In this document: positions 32,715 to 40,797 of the stretch, one piece after another
How the letters are laid out: every line of letters begins with the position of its first letter
How positions within the stretch are numbered: position 1 is the stretch's first letter
Assembly: GCA_013100825.1 (NCBI GenBank)
Contig: CP040001.1
Span: forward strand, 248,001-312,000
Length of the DNA: 64,000 nt
Direction: 5' to 3'
Source: Candidatus Saccharibacteria bacterium oral taxon 488
GTDB taxonomy: Bacteria > Patescibacteriota > Saccharimonadia > Saccharimonadales > Saccharimonadaceae
Position numbers and translations under genes: made by a program
Notes under the pieces: model-generated
Seen by the model: the letters and a program-made list of their open reading frames with translations, nothing else
Database searches by the model: none
Told to the model about the DNA's origin: nothing

Positions 32715-33623
32715 CTACCCATGATACCCCATGCCAGGCTCCACCAATGACCCTGTCGTCGATGCATTAAGTGTTGTGCCCATACCTGTAACTGGACCAG
32801 CCGCAATATTGACCGTCACCGTGTAGGCTTGTTGGTCGGCAGCATGCGGTAAATTGATAGTCGCGCCAACACTGTCCTCTTTCGCAATACCGCGGATATT
32901 AATAACCATATCTAGGTTATTAATACCATGCGGCTTCGTTGTTTTACCAGAAACCTTCAAGCCACCCATTGAAAACGTCTTCTGGTAAATAGTGCGTCCA
33001 TCGATCCATCTCATGCCAGTGTCGACTTCTGAGGTGCTGCGGTCACCACGAGCAGACGGTGATAGGTTTTGTGGTAGGACTGTACCGCTAGAGATAATCT
33101 CCGATCGGTTGATTCTGCCGTCTCTCAGTGTAATCATCTTTCGCAAGTCGGTAATATCACTACTAATAATTGATGTTGCTCCAGATCGTTTGAGGACTCT
33201 CGCTAGTATAATATATGGGTTTGCTGCGCCAATCGCCGCCTGAATCGCCGACGTTGTAGGGTCTGATGGTGTTGCGGCAGCTGCACCAGAGACCGCCTTC
33301 AGCTTGAACACATCATTAGTATTGTCTGTGACAGCTGTGCTCCCGGCGACATTACGATCCACGTAGGCAACGATTAGTGTATTCGTTGGATTTGATGGCG
33401 ATGCTGCACCCACGCTAACCGACTCAGTGCCTATAATGTTGATGTCGTATGACGGGTCTTTTCCAACGGAAGCAGTCCCGGACTTAACAGTAACATTCAT
33501 CCCACTGCCAGCCACCACTTCCATACCATTTGCTACTTCGCCGTCCAGTGCGTCACGTATAAACTGTGTTAGCGCTGCCGGGCTATGCATCCCGCCGCCG
33601 TAGTTGAAAACTCGTCTTGTCAT
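32715..33623 (-). CDS. Tail-tip / receptor-binding-type protein
   Basis: 302 residues, starting MTRRVFNYGGGMHSPAALTQ behind AAAGGAAT. Low-complexity strand-rich sequence, late position and its being the last tail gene before lysis suggest an adsorption protein. The C-terminal 31 residues after TVTV are encoded by 32715-32810, exactly the part exchanged in the inverted copy next door. Host-range function is inferred from position and the switch-like layout. Confidence 0.7.
   Translation of the reverse strand: MTRRVFNYGGGMHSPAALTQFIRDALDGEVANGMEVVAGSGMNVTVKSGTASVGKDPSYDINIIGTESVSVGAASPSNPTNTLIVAYVDRNVAGSTAVTDNTNDVFKLKAVSGAAAATPSDPTTSAIQAAIGAANPYIILARVLKRSGATSIISSDITDLRKMITLRDGRINRSEIISSGTVLPQNLSPSARGDRSTSEVDTGMRWIDGRTIYQKTFSMGGLKVSGKTTKPHGINNLDMVINIRGIAKEDSVGATINLPHAADQQAYTVTVNIAAGPVTGMGTTLNASTTGSLVEPGMGYHG
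32811..33084 (-). repeat. Inverted-repeat arm of the tail-tip cassette
   Basis: A 274-base arm matched by 32333-32606 in inverted orientation. The differences I counted are about eight single-base insertions or deletions and no clear substitution. The spacer 32607-32810 contains both alternative 3' ends. Confidence 0.85.
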
Positions 33624-33664
33624 ATTTCAATTCCTTTCCGCGCGCCGCCAGAAAAGCTAAAGAA

Positions 33665-33705
33665 AAATTGCCACCAAGCGGTCGCAATTTATTACTTGTA
33701 TTATA
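33665..33705 (-). promoter_or_regulatory. Promoter-hairpin cassette 2 (tail-tip gene)
   Basis: Minus strand: TGTGGTATAAT (-10 at 33705-33700) then AAATTGC...GCAATTT (33690-33665) and a T-rich run, ~40 bases before the tail-tip ATG. Confidence 0.75.
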
Positions 33706-34126
33706 CCACATGTAGTGATCCTTTACCCGTTGATGAAACAAAAAATTTGACTCTAATTTCTTCATCGCCGAACCAAATTATCGTTACGTCCCAATTTTGA
33801 GGCTGACCAATCTCTATAGGCTCGCGCATGCTATTAATGGTTAGTGGTGCAGTTGGATAGCCAACAATTTCATGAGCTGTCTGCAGTTTTAATCCAGCAG
33901 TCGTACTTTTTTCTGGAATAAAAGACACCCGAAGCCGTTTAACCTTCGCAGACCCTTCAAAAGATGTCGTGCCAGTCCAGTCCCACTCGCGGTCGGTCTG
34001 AGTTAAAAACGTTTTCACGGCATCAGCACCTACTATCTGGTTCTCTTTTTTCTCACGCTGCCATTTTTCAATGTCTTTCATTGTTCGAACAATATCTGGA
34101 AATTGGCTTGAACGGTTAATACTCAT
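33701..34126 (-). CDS. Phage tail-region protein, unknown
   Basis: 141 residues from ATG 34126, which overlaps the upstream stop (ATGA) and has GGAGGAG before it. It shares its plan with the next gene upstream: a helical start, then strand-rich sequence ending in a bulky segment. The two may be paralogous baseplate or fibre components. Its end overlaps the -10 box of cassette 2. Confidence 0.6.
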   Translation of the reverse strand: MSINRSSQFPDIVRTMKDIEKWQREKKENQIVGADAVKTFLTQTDREWDWTGTTSFEGSAKVKRLRVSFIPEKSTTAGLKLQTAHEIVGYPTAPLTINSMREPIEIGQPQNWDVTIIWFGDEEIRVKFFVSSTGKGSLHVV

Positions 34127-34560
34127 CCCTGATACTCCTCCCACGAGACATCACACTCGTCATTAGCTATAATCTGCAACTTGAACAAGATGGGCACCAC
34201 TCTTTTTCCAAAGACAGGAACAAACCATTTCTTCGTATTTGATTGTGCGGGCGGCAGTGGTATGTCGATAATCCTAGTGAGCGCATCTTTTGTGCTGGTT
34301 CGAATCGCAAGGTCGGCCACGAGATTATTTGAATTTTTAGCCTTAGCCGTAACTAATACCACGTTCCATCCAGCCTCGCTAAAAGACTGCTCAGCTCTGT
34401 GCGGATGTATACTAAAATCCCATGTACTAGAGGACATCTCAGATAATTTCATGACTATCTGATTACTACCAACAAACTGCCTGGTCTTTTCGTCATGCAT
34501 CTCGCGCTGTATGTCAGCTATTTGAGTTATCAAACTATCCTTGTCAATCCTGCTAATCAT
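34123..34560 (-). CDS. Phage tail-region protein, unknown
   Basis: 145 residues beginning MISRIDKDSLITQIADIQRE. Strand-rich, soluble, overlapping both neighbours by a few bases. Similar organisation to the 33701-34126 product (SNQIVMKLSE...W-DFS versus GADAVKTFLT...W-DWTG). Probably a structural tail protein by position. Confidence 0.6.
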   Translation of the reverse strand: MISRIDKDSLITQIADIQREMHDEKTRQFVGSNQIVMKLSEMSSSTWDFSIHPHRAEQSFSEAGWNVVLVTAKAKNSNNLVADLAIRTSTKDALTRIIDIPLPPAQSNTKKWFVPVFGKRVVPILFKLQIIANDECDVSWEEYQG

Positions 34561-35149
34561 CTAGCACTACCTTTATTTTTATTTTACCCTTGTCCGTACT
34601 GCGAACCATAAATCGAATTTTCAACTCAACATTTGCGTAATCTGGTGTATCATAATAGCCGTTTGTCACGTACAAAAACTTTAGAGCATCACGGCTCCGA
34701 TAATTCGTTGAATCCTTTAAATACCAACCAGAAAACACATGAGATCTTGCGTGAGGGTCCTTCACCGCAAAAGCTAATCCTATGGATGGATCGTATATGG
34801 GCTCCCAGGAATGTCCGTCAACCGACACTACCAAGTAGGGATAGACTACCGGGCTCTTTTGATTTTCTGGAAAAAATTCAGTGATTATATTGAAAGTATC
34901 AGGAGTGTTTACCCCTCCCGTGCCTGGCAGCATATAATGTCTATGCTTACCGATAAACACCTCCGTGCCATTTATCTTTCTGTATACCTCAAACTCATTC
35001 CATAGATTGCCTTCTGGAATCTGATATGTCCTGACACCGGACTTAACGCTTGTTGGCTGTGGAGTGCTTTTCAGGTCAGTATGTTGCGCTTTAATTCTCG
35101 CTAACATGCCAACCAAGCCTCGCTCCTCTAGCTCAATTAGTCTACTCAT
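34553..35149 (-). CDS. Phage tail-region protein, unknown
   Basis: 198 residues taking ATG 35149 (MSRLIELEERGL), which overlaps the preceding gene by eight bases; an in-frame earlier start at 35182 would overlap more. Strand-rich C-terminus (VELKIRFMVRSTDKGKIKIK). Likely a distal tail or fibre-attachment component from its position between the tail hub and the tail-tip gene. Confidence 0.6.
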   Translation of the reverse strand: MSRLIELEERGLVGMLARIKAQHTDLKSTPQPTSVKSGVRTYQIPEGNLWNEFEVYRKINGTEVFIGKHRHYMLPGTGGVNTPDTFNIITEFFPENQKSPVVYPYLVVSVDGHSWEPIYDPSIGLAFAVKDPHARSHVFSGWYLKDSTNYRSRDALKFLYVTNGYYDTPDYANVELKIRFMVRSTDKGKIKIKVVLDD

Positions 35150-36227
35150 TTTCTTCCTGCTGCGCGATGACATCATCAACACTTAAATTGTCGAATGTTA
35201 ACTTGACCTCTTCAGCATCATTCTCATCCACATCGACCTCGATTTTTTCGATACGATAAAATCCGCGGATATGTTCAAACATGACGTAGCCATTCATTTC
35301 TGCGTAGATGGTATCACCAAGCCCTATGTCATTAAGATCGATTATTCCATCAGCTAGTGTAAAGCTTGGCAGTTCACGAACATCCTTCAGCATCTCTAAT
35401 ACGCCATTTGTGTTTTCTTGCAAAGTCTCTTCGCGCTCTACAGAACTAAACGTGACAATCTTCTCACGGCGATATAGTGCTTGACGAGAGAATGGATCGG
35501 TTGCCGTCGCTACGATTGCATCGTCACCATTACCACTACCGATACCAATTACATAATTAGCCAGACTATCTACACTCCTCTCAAATCCAAAACCGGCAAC
35601 ATTCTCTGGGTAAATCAATTTAATATCTGGGCGATAGCTCCCCATCGCATCAAACGTATTGAACTTTTTATCAGGCGTGAACTGAAAGTCTGGTCCGCCG
35701 ATGACATTACTTAGTCGTACCAGAAAATCCTTCACGTTGGCGCGTTTCTGATGACGCTGACGCGGATTTTTGCCAAGCGACGTGAACCTACCACGCCGAA
35801 TACCGAAATCTCCATCCTGCTTTTCCTGGTACTGATTTATTACACCCCAAGCGATATCGCCTTGCCTAGTTTTGTCATAATCAGCATCAACATAAGCGTC
35901 CTTAAAATAATTGAGGTAGCCAGTAAAACTCAGCTCAATATCTACTGATGGATCATTTGGTGAGAAGTCTATTTTAATAAGGTGTGCGCCAATCCTATCT
36001 TTGCCATTTCGAACAATCCGAATATCTGTCGTGCCGGCATCCATAAAATCATACGGCCGCATGCCGGTTTTTTTGACATATTCCTCATATCGCGCCAAAT
36101 CCATCCGAAAACTAACCGTCTCGGCGGCGTTGCGCTGCTCAGTCCATTTTAGTCCCTGTGCTAAATGGCGAATATCGCCGAGGCATTTTCCATTCTTGCT
36201 GTAAACTTCGATCTTATATTCTGCCAT
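35142..36227 (-). CDS. Tail hub / minor tail protein (Gp37/Tal-like)
   Basis: 361 residues following the Dit-like gene. The pattern of beta-rich N-terminus (VYSKNGKCLGDIRHLAQGLK), a middle with TGYLNYFKDAYVDADYD and a C-terminus of repeated strands resembles siphovirus ReqiPepy6 Gp37-like minor tail proteins that form the tail hub. Assignment by order (tape measure, Dit, hub) and gross features; no enzymatic domain visible. Confidence 0.65.
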   Translation of the reverse strand: MAEYKIEVYSKNGKCLGDIRHLAQGLKWTEQRNAAETVSFRMDLARYEEYVKKTGMRPYDFMDAGTTDIRIVRNGKDRIGAHLIKIDFSPNDPSVDIELSFTGYLNYFKDAYVDADYDKTRQGDIAWGVINQYQEKQDGDFGIRRGRFTSLGKNPRQRHQKRANVKDFLVRLSNVIGGPDFQFTPDKKFNTFDAMGSYRPDIKLIYPENVAGFGFERSVDSLANYVIGIGSGNGDDAIVATATDPFSRQALYRREKIVTFSSVEREETLQENTNGVLEMLKDVRELPSFTLADGIIDLNDIGLGDTIYAEMNGYVMFEHIRGFYRIEKIEVDVDENDAEEVKLTFDNLSVDDVIAQQEENE

Positions 36228-36230
36228 AGC

Positions 36231-37070
36231 TCAAATCCCTATGTATCCACTTCTAAATCGCAGCTCTGCTTCTGTCTGCTCGTCTTGCTCATCAGTTTGC
36301 AGCTCGATCATGTTGTCGCCAGGCGCTAGTCCCCAGAAGCTCGAGCCGACAGCCTGCGAATCATATACATTCATTCCATCTAGCAAAATCGTCTTGTTTT
36401 TCATGTCAATTTCCAACTTGCCACTCGCGCCGACCGTCAGAATAAGCCCCATCGTTTGATTTGTCGTACGATTTATCAGCTTTGGATTAGTGGCTTTGGT
36501 GTGGATGATTATATTTGGTAATATCGTCTCGTTTCCCGAGTTATTAACCGTCACTGGCTGCTCGTCCGGACTAATATACAGCGGTAGTGTGAACGGTATC
36601 GTAAATCCGCCTTGGCGTGTCTTGCGAATAGTCGCTAGCATTTCGCCATCGCTGTTGTCATATAGTAGAGGGTCGTCTGCTTTTAGGTTGATTTTCCATT
36701 TCACCAGATTTAGCAGTTTTTCTATCGGCATCTCCACACCGATTAGTACCACCTCTGTCGAATAAACCTGTCCACCAGGCGTAATCACGCGAAGTGTACC
36801 CCTGTCTTTCACCAACTTTGCCAAAATCGTGGCAAACTCACGCCGCCGTTCCTCAGTTTCACGTACCGTTCTGCCGAAAATCCGCCCACTAAACGAAATA
36901 AATCGCGCCTCGTACAGCTGTTTTGTCGTCCAGCCGCCATTCCGCCCCAAATTAATCCCCTGCGATGTGCGAATCGCAGGCAACCCAGCCAAACCCTCAA
37001 TCGGCTCATCCAAGTGCATGCCGATGAGCTGATTGTTTATCTGAAAGTCGTTCAAAAATACTTGCCACAT
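36231..37070 (-). CDS. Distal tail (Dit)-like protein
   Basis: 279 residues immediately after the tape-measure gene, the usual place for Dit. The N-terminal ~130 residues carry the alternation typical of the siphovirus tail-component family (FSGRIFGRTVRETEERRREF, then a beta hairpin), and the C-terminal half is a galectin-like strand-rich domain (VTVNNSGNETILPNIIIHT). It should form the ring joining tube and hub. Confidence 0.75.
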   Translation of the reverse strand: MWQVFLNDFQINNQLIGMHLDEPIEGLAGLPAIRTSQGINLGRNGGWTTKQLYEARFISFSGRIFGRTVRETEERRREFATILAKLVKDRGTLRVITPGGQVYSTEVVLIGVEMPIEKLLNLVKWKINLKADDPLLYDNSDGEMLATIRKTRQGGFTIPFTLPLYISPDEQPVTVNNSGNETILPNIIIHTKATNPKLINRTTNQTMGLILTVGASGKLEIDMKNKTILLDGMNVYDSQAVGSSFWGLAPGDNMIELQTDEQDEQTEAELRFRSGYIGI

Positions 37071-37079
37071 ACCTGCCTC

Positions 37080-39023
37080 CTATGCCTGACTTAACAAATA
37101 CCCCAAATCGCTTGCCACCATCTGCGCATCGACCTTATCACGCACGTTGTAGGTGTTGTTGACGGTAATATGTTTTGTCATGCCGCCACCCTCGTCTCCT
37201 GTTCGCCTATTAATTTGCGCCACCAAGCTTGCCATTTTGCTCTCTGGCACAACCCATTCATTCTGCCCGCCATCGCCGGCGTAAATAATTGAACCGCCGC
37301 CCTGTGGAGTAACGATACCACCAGTCGCCAACCGCGGGACACGAAGCATGCCAATGTTGCCAATGTGGACCCCTGGTATCTTATTAATAACTCCAATGGC
37401 ACCATTAATCATACCAATGAACCCATTTGCCATACTCTCAACCATACTTAGTGCGCCATTAACTGCACCTCTAACTGCGCCGCCAATAGCATTGCCAACA
37501 AAACCACCCAGCTGTCCAAACATGCCAGTGATACTATTCCAGACACCGCCAAAGAACCCGCCAAGCCTTCCAAACACACCAGTGATTGCATTCCATGCAC
37601 CTTGAAATATGCCACCAAACCAGCCAGCAACACCGCCAAAGGTGTTCACGATCCCGTCCCAAAGCCCTTGAAACCATTGCCCGATCGACGTAATTGTCGA
37701 TGATAAGAACTCCACGAACCCATTCCAGATATTCTTACCTGTCTCTGTCTGAGTAAAGAACCAAACCAGCCCAGCTACAACTGCTGCAAGAGCTACGGCC
37801 AATAGAGCCAATGGATTAGCGTTCAAGGCAGCATTGAATAACCATTGTACGGCAGTTGCCGTTTGTGTTGCAACAGTCCATGCTTTAGAGGCTGCGCTAG
37901 CTAGCCATACAGCGGTATTGTATGCGACTACTGCGCCAGTGAATACCCCAACCCCAACTGCTATTACTGTGAATACTGCACTATTATCTTTCACAAATTT
38001 TATTAGACCGGCCACTGAGGCAAGGGCGCTCTCAAACCCAGATCCTAATCCGCTAACAGTTTCGGCTAGGTTGCCGCTTCCAAAAGCCTCAATAATCTTC
38101 CCTATACCACGAATCACTGCCGTCTTTGAATTCTCTATTGCTGTCTGGATTCCGCCAGTGCTATTGCGCGCCTGCTTCTCAAAACTCTGGAACCCATTGG
38201 CGCCCTCCTTGTTCAGCTTAGTAATCGTGTCCATGAAATCATCCATTGAGATGATACCGGTGCGCATTGCCGTGCCCAGTGCCGTTGTCATGTCTCCAGT
38301 GCCATTCTTGACTGCGGTTAATTGGTCGACAAGCTCCTTACCAGTTGATGACATTGGGTTTTTCTTGGCGTATTCCTGGGCTTTTTTGAGGTAGACGTCC
38401 AGTGCCGAACCGTTTTGAAAGAACGCCTGTGCAATCTGCTTCAACTGTGCTGGCATGGCGCTCTGTAGCGCGCGCCACTCCATCATATCTGGCTTGCCTT
38501 TAGCATATGCCTGTGAAATCTGCTCAATTGCTGTGGCCTGGATATCCATTGGCGCACCGCCGGCTAGAATAGCATTGTTGAGCGCCAGAAACATTTCAGT
38601 AGATTTGCCAACGTCACCATTCTTCGATGTCAGACGTTGAACCGACGCAGCTGCACTATCTAGCGAGGTTGGCAGACCCTTCAGCGCATCGGCCATTCGT
38701 GTGATAGCCTTTTTTGAATCATCGGCAGATATGCCGAGGTTACTCATTACCTTAGGAAAGTTATTCAAAATGTCCACGCGACGGATAGCACCATCAACAG
38801 AGCTGTTGATCATATCAAAGGCTTTGTGGACGCCAGCAGAAATCAAATTACCAGCCGCGACCGAAACTGCACCGCTCAAACCGCTGAACGCATTTTTAGA
38901 TTTGTTGCCAGAGCTGCTAGATTTATTAGCAAAGCCATCAACAGCCGCGCCAGCCTTGTTCAGGGCCGCAATAAGCTGTGAGCTGTTGCCCTTAATCGTT
39001 AGGGTGAGTTCACTGCTAGCCAT
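37080..39023 (-). CDS. Tail tape-measure protein
   Basis: 647 residues. N-terminal ~300 residues are helical and match the tape-measure domain (LSGAVSVAAGNLISAGVHKA, NNFPKVMSNLGISADDSKKA, GTAMRTGIISMDDFMDTITK). The middle has hydrophobic segments near residues 340-425, and a Gly/Phe/Trp-rich region repeats short FGxxGGxxG units near 460-530. The C-terminus has IIYAGDGGQNEWVVPESKM. The length sets tail length: ~650 residues suggests a rather short siphovirus tail, roughly 100 nm at the usual ~0.15 nm per residue. Confidence 0.9.
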   Translation of the reverse strand: MASSELTLTIKGNSSQLIAALNKAGAAVDGFANKSSSSGNKSKNAFSGLSGAVSVAAGNLISAGVHKAFDMINSSVDGAIRRVDILNNFPKVMSNLGISADDSKKAITRMADALKGLPTSLDSAAASVQRLTSKNGDVGKSTEMFLALNNAILAGGAPMDIQATAIEQISQAYAKGKPDMMEWRALQSAMPAQLKQIAQAFFQNGSALDVYLKKAQEYAKKNPMSSTGKELVDQLTAVKNGTGDMTTALGTAMRTGIISMDDFMDTITKLNKEGANGFQSFEKQARNSTGGIQTAIENSKTAVIRGIGKIIEAFGSGNLAETVSGLGSGFESALASVAGLIKFVKDNSAVFTVIAVGVGVFTGAVVAYNTAVWLASAASKAWTVATQTATAVQWLFNAALNANPLALLAVALAAVVAGLVWFFTQTETGKNIWNGFVEFLSSTITSIGQWFQGLWDGIVNTFGGVAGWFGGIFQGAWNAITGVFGRLGGFFGGVWNSITGMFGQLGGFVGNAIGGAVRGAVNGALSMVESMANGFIGMINGAIGVINKIPGVHIGNIGMLRVPRLATGGIVTPQGGGSIIYAGDGGQNEWVVPESKMASLVAQINRRTGDEGGGMTKHITVNNTYNVRDKVDAQMVASDLGYLLSQA

Positions 39024-39025
39024 AA

Positions 39026-39519
39026 CTAACTACGCCCTTTCGATAATTTATCGTAGGACTCAGCTTCCAACTTATTCTCAACAGCACGCTTCGCCATAAT
39101 CGCCTCTATAATCCATTCGGGTGTATCTAGATATTCTTCGTATGTCCAACCGTAGTCTCTGAGGATTCCTGCGATGACTATCGGTTCTGGAACTGCAGTC
39201 TTTGCTCGATACGCCCGCTCGTAGTCTTGCGCAAGCGCGGTTATCCTTTTGGGCTTGATTTAGGATCTAGAATTTCTTGCAAAGATTCAGAAATTACATT
39301 GAAGTCTTCACCGCTGGTCGAGTCCATTAACGCTTCGTATGCTGCCTCAGGACCGTCAGCGTCTTTATATCGGACAAGAACAGACTTGATGCCTAGCTCG
39401 ATTGCTAAATCAACGTCGTCTTTCGCTTTAGCAAATTCTTTACGTGTACGGTTAGTGATTGCCGTTCGTAAAACCGCCTCACCTCCGCTTGGTAGTTGAA
39501 TAGTTTTCGTGTCTTGCAT
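39026..39519 (-). CDS. Tail assembly chaperone pair gpG / gpGT by -1 frameshift
   Basis: The zero-frame product starts at ATG 39519 behind AAGGAGG, has ~92 residues and stops at 39241-39243. A canonical slippery heptamer C CCA AAA lies at 39253-39247, three codons before that stop. After a -1 shift the frame continues RITALAQDYERAYRAKTAVP... for ~73 more residues to a stop at 39026-39028, right before the tape-measure gene. This is the classic lambda G/GT layout: the two chaperones coat the tape measure during tail assembly. Confidence 0.88.
39247..39253 (-). other. Programmed -1 frameshift site
   Basis: On the minus strand CCCAAAA read as C CCA AAA in the zero frame fits X XXY YYZ. The zero-frame stop follows closely and the -1 frame is open to the tape-measure gene. 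Confidence 0.88.
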
Positions 39520-39562
39520 GAGTGCCTCCTTAATTAAAAGCGACCACTCTTGTGGCAAAAGA

Positions 39563-39604
39563 AAATTGCGACCTAGGTGATCGCAATTTGTTGTCTTTAT
39601 TATA
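39563..39604 (-). promoter_or_regulatory. Promoter-hairpin cassette 3 (tail chaperone and tape measure)
   Basis: Minus strand: TATAAT (39604-39599), short leader, hairpin AAATTGCGA/TCGCAATTT (39589-39563), TTTTCTTTT, then a second hairpin (GCCAC/GTGGTCGC) before the chaperone gene. It overlaps the plus-strand promoter of the nuclease gene. Confidence 0.75.
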
Positions 39605-39620
39605 GCACAGGGTGTATATT
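39591..39620 (+). promoter_or_regulatory. Promoter of the phage nuclease gene
   Basis: TTGTCT (39591-39596), 18 bases, TATATT (39615-39620); ATG 39627 is six bases on, so this phage gene copies the host leaderless style. It is divergent from and overlaps cassette 3. Confidence 0.65.
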
Positions 39621-39626
39621 TGTAGT

Positions 39627-40754
39627 ATGCGTAGGGTAAAAAAGAATTGCGAAAAAAGCCTTGGTATTGAAGGTAGCCAATCCGGGCAAAAAACTAAACT
39701 AAAAAAACCGGCGGCAGATGATCCTATGCCGCACGTCATGCCAAAATGGGTGCATATCATCATATGGTCTGTCTCAATATTGCTAGGTGTACACGCTAAA
39801 AACTTTTTCATCTTTATGTTTGTTGGTACACTAATTGGGTTGCCGGTTTACGCAGGGTTTTACGCCGCCAAGCGCAAAAGGATAGACAGACAAGCCCGGG
39901 ATACAGCTAAGGGATTTATAGTCATTTTAGCTGTGATGTTCGTAGTCTCTGTTGTTGGTGGCTCATTCACAAATTCGAATAAAGAATCATCAAATACTCA
40001 TAGCGATGCAAGACCGGCCGCTGAGCAAAAGATGGCGCAGCCAGAAACACCCAAAATAGACGAGAACTTGGCGCAAGACCCTAAATTCAAAGATGGGGAG
40101 AAGATCACTATCACAAGGGTGATTGACGGTGACACTATCCAAGCTGGCGGTTATAAAGTCCGCCTCATTGGGCTTGACACCCCCGAGACGAAGCACCCAA
40201 GCAAGCCAGTTGAATGTTTTGGTGTAGAAGCTTCGAATAAAATGAACGAACTAGTCAACGGCAAAACAGTCTACCTTGTATCGGATCCGACGCAAGATTC
40301 AGTTGATAAATATGGACGCAAGCTGTTTTATGTTTACTTAGAGGACGGCACCAATGTTGCGTACCAAATGATTAAAGATGGCTACGGACATGAATATACC
40401 TACAGATCAAACCCTCACAAATGGCAGTCTCAATTCAAGGCCGCTCAGGATGATGCTCGCAACAACAAGCGAGGACTTTGGAGTGATAACACGTGTGCTG
40501 GCAGTAAAACGTCAGCCGCAGAAAAGAGGGCTCAGGCTGAGGCTCAGCGTCAGTCCGCTGAAGCGGCCGCAGCAGAGAGACAACGTCAGCAACAGGCTCA
40601 AAGCCAAGCGGCACCAGCACCCTCAGGTGTTAGCTTCAGCAGTTGTAAAGAGGCACGTGCTGCTGGCTATAGTCATATGCGACGTGGCGAGCCAGGATAT
40701 TCACCGCACCTTGATAGAGACGGCGACGGCATCGCTTGCGACAAGCACCGCTAG
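39627..40754 (+). CDS. Membrane-anchored thermonuclease with Excalibur domain
   Basis: 375 residues, the only plus-strand gene inside the late region. Two hydrophobic segments near residues 35-65 and one near 82-102 anchor it. Residues ~150-285 are a staphylococcal-nuclease domain: ITRVIDGDTIQAGG, VRLIGLDTPETKHP, and KYGRKLFYVYLEDG with the expected Arg/Asp/Glu residues. A Gln/Ala-rich linker leads to a C-terminal Excalibur calcium-binding motif, DRDGDGIACD. It likely degrades nucleic acid outside the cell. Own promoter and terminator mark it as a moron, possibly expressed in the lysogen. Confidence 0.88.
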   Translation: MRRVKKNCEKSLGIEGSQSGQKTKLKKPAADDPMPHVMPKWVHIIIWSVSILLGVHAKNFFIFMFVGTLIGLPVYAGFYAAKRKRIDRQARDTAKGFIVILAVMFVVSVVGGSFTNSNKESSNTHSDARPAAEQKMAQPETPKIDENLAQDPKFKDGEKITITRVIDGDTIQAGGYKVRLIGLDTPETKHPSKPVECFGVEASNKMNELVNGKTVYLVSDPTQDSVDKYGRKLFYVYLEDGTNVAYQMIKDGYGHEYTYRSNPHKWQSQFKAAQDDARNNKRGLWSDNTCAGSKTSAAEKRAQAEAQRQSAEAAAAERQRQQQAQSQAAPAPSGVSFSSCKEARAAGYSHMRRGEPGYSPHLDRDGDGIACDKHR

Positions 40755-40757
40755 ATG

Positions 40758-40786
40758 AAAAGCCCGCGCGATTGCGGGCTTTTTCT
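40758..40786. terminator. Terminator between the nuclease and major tail protein genes
   Basis: AAAAGCCCGC (40758-40767) pairs with GCGGGCTTTT (40774-40783), followed by T; the symmetric A/T flanks let it serve both converging genes. Confidence 0.88.
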
Positions 40787-40797
40787 GATACGCGATG

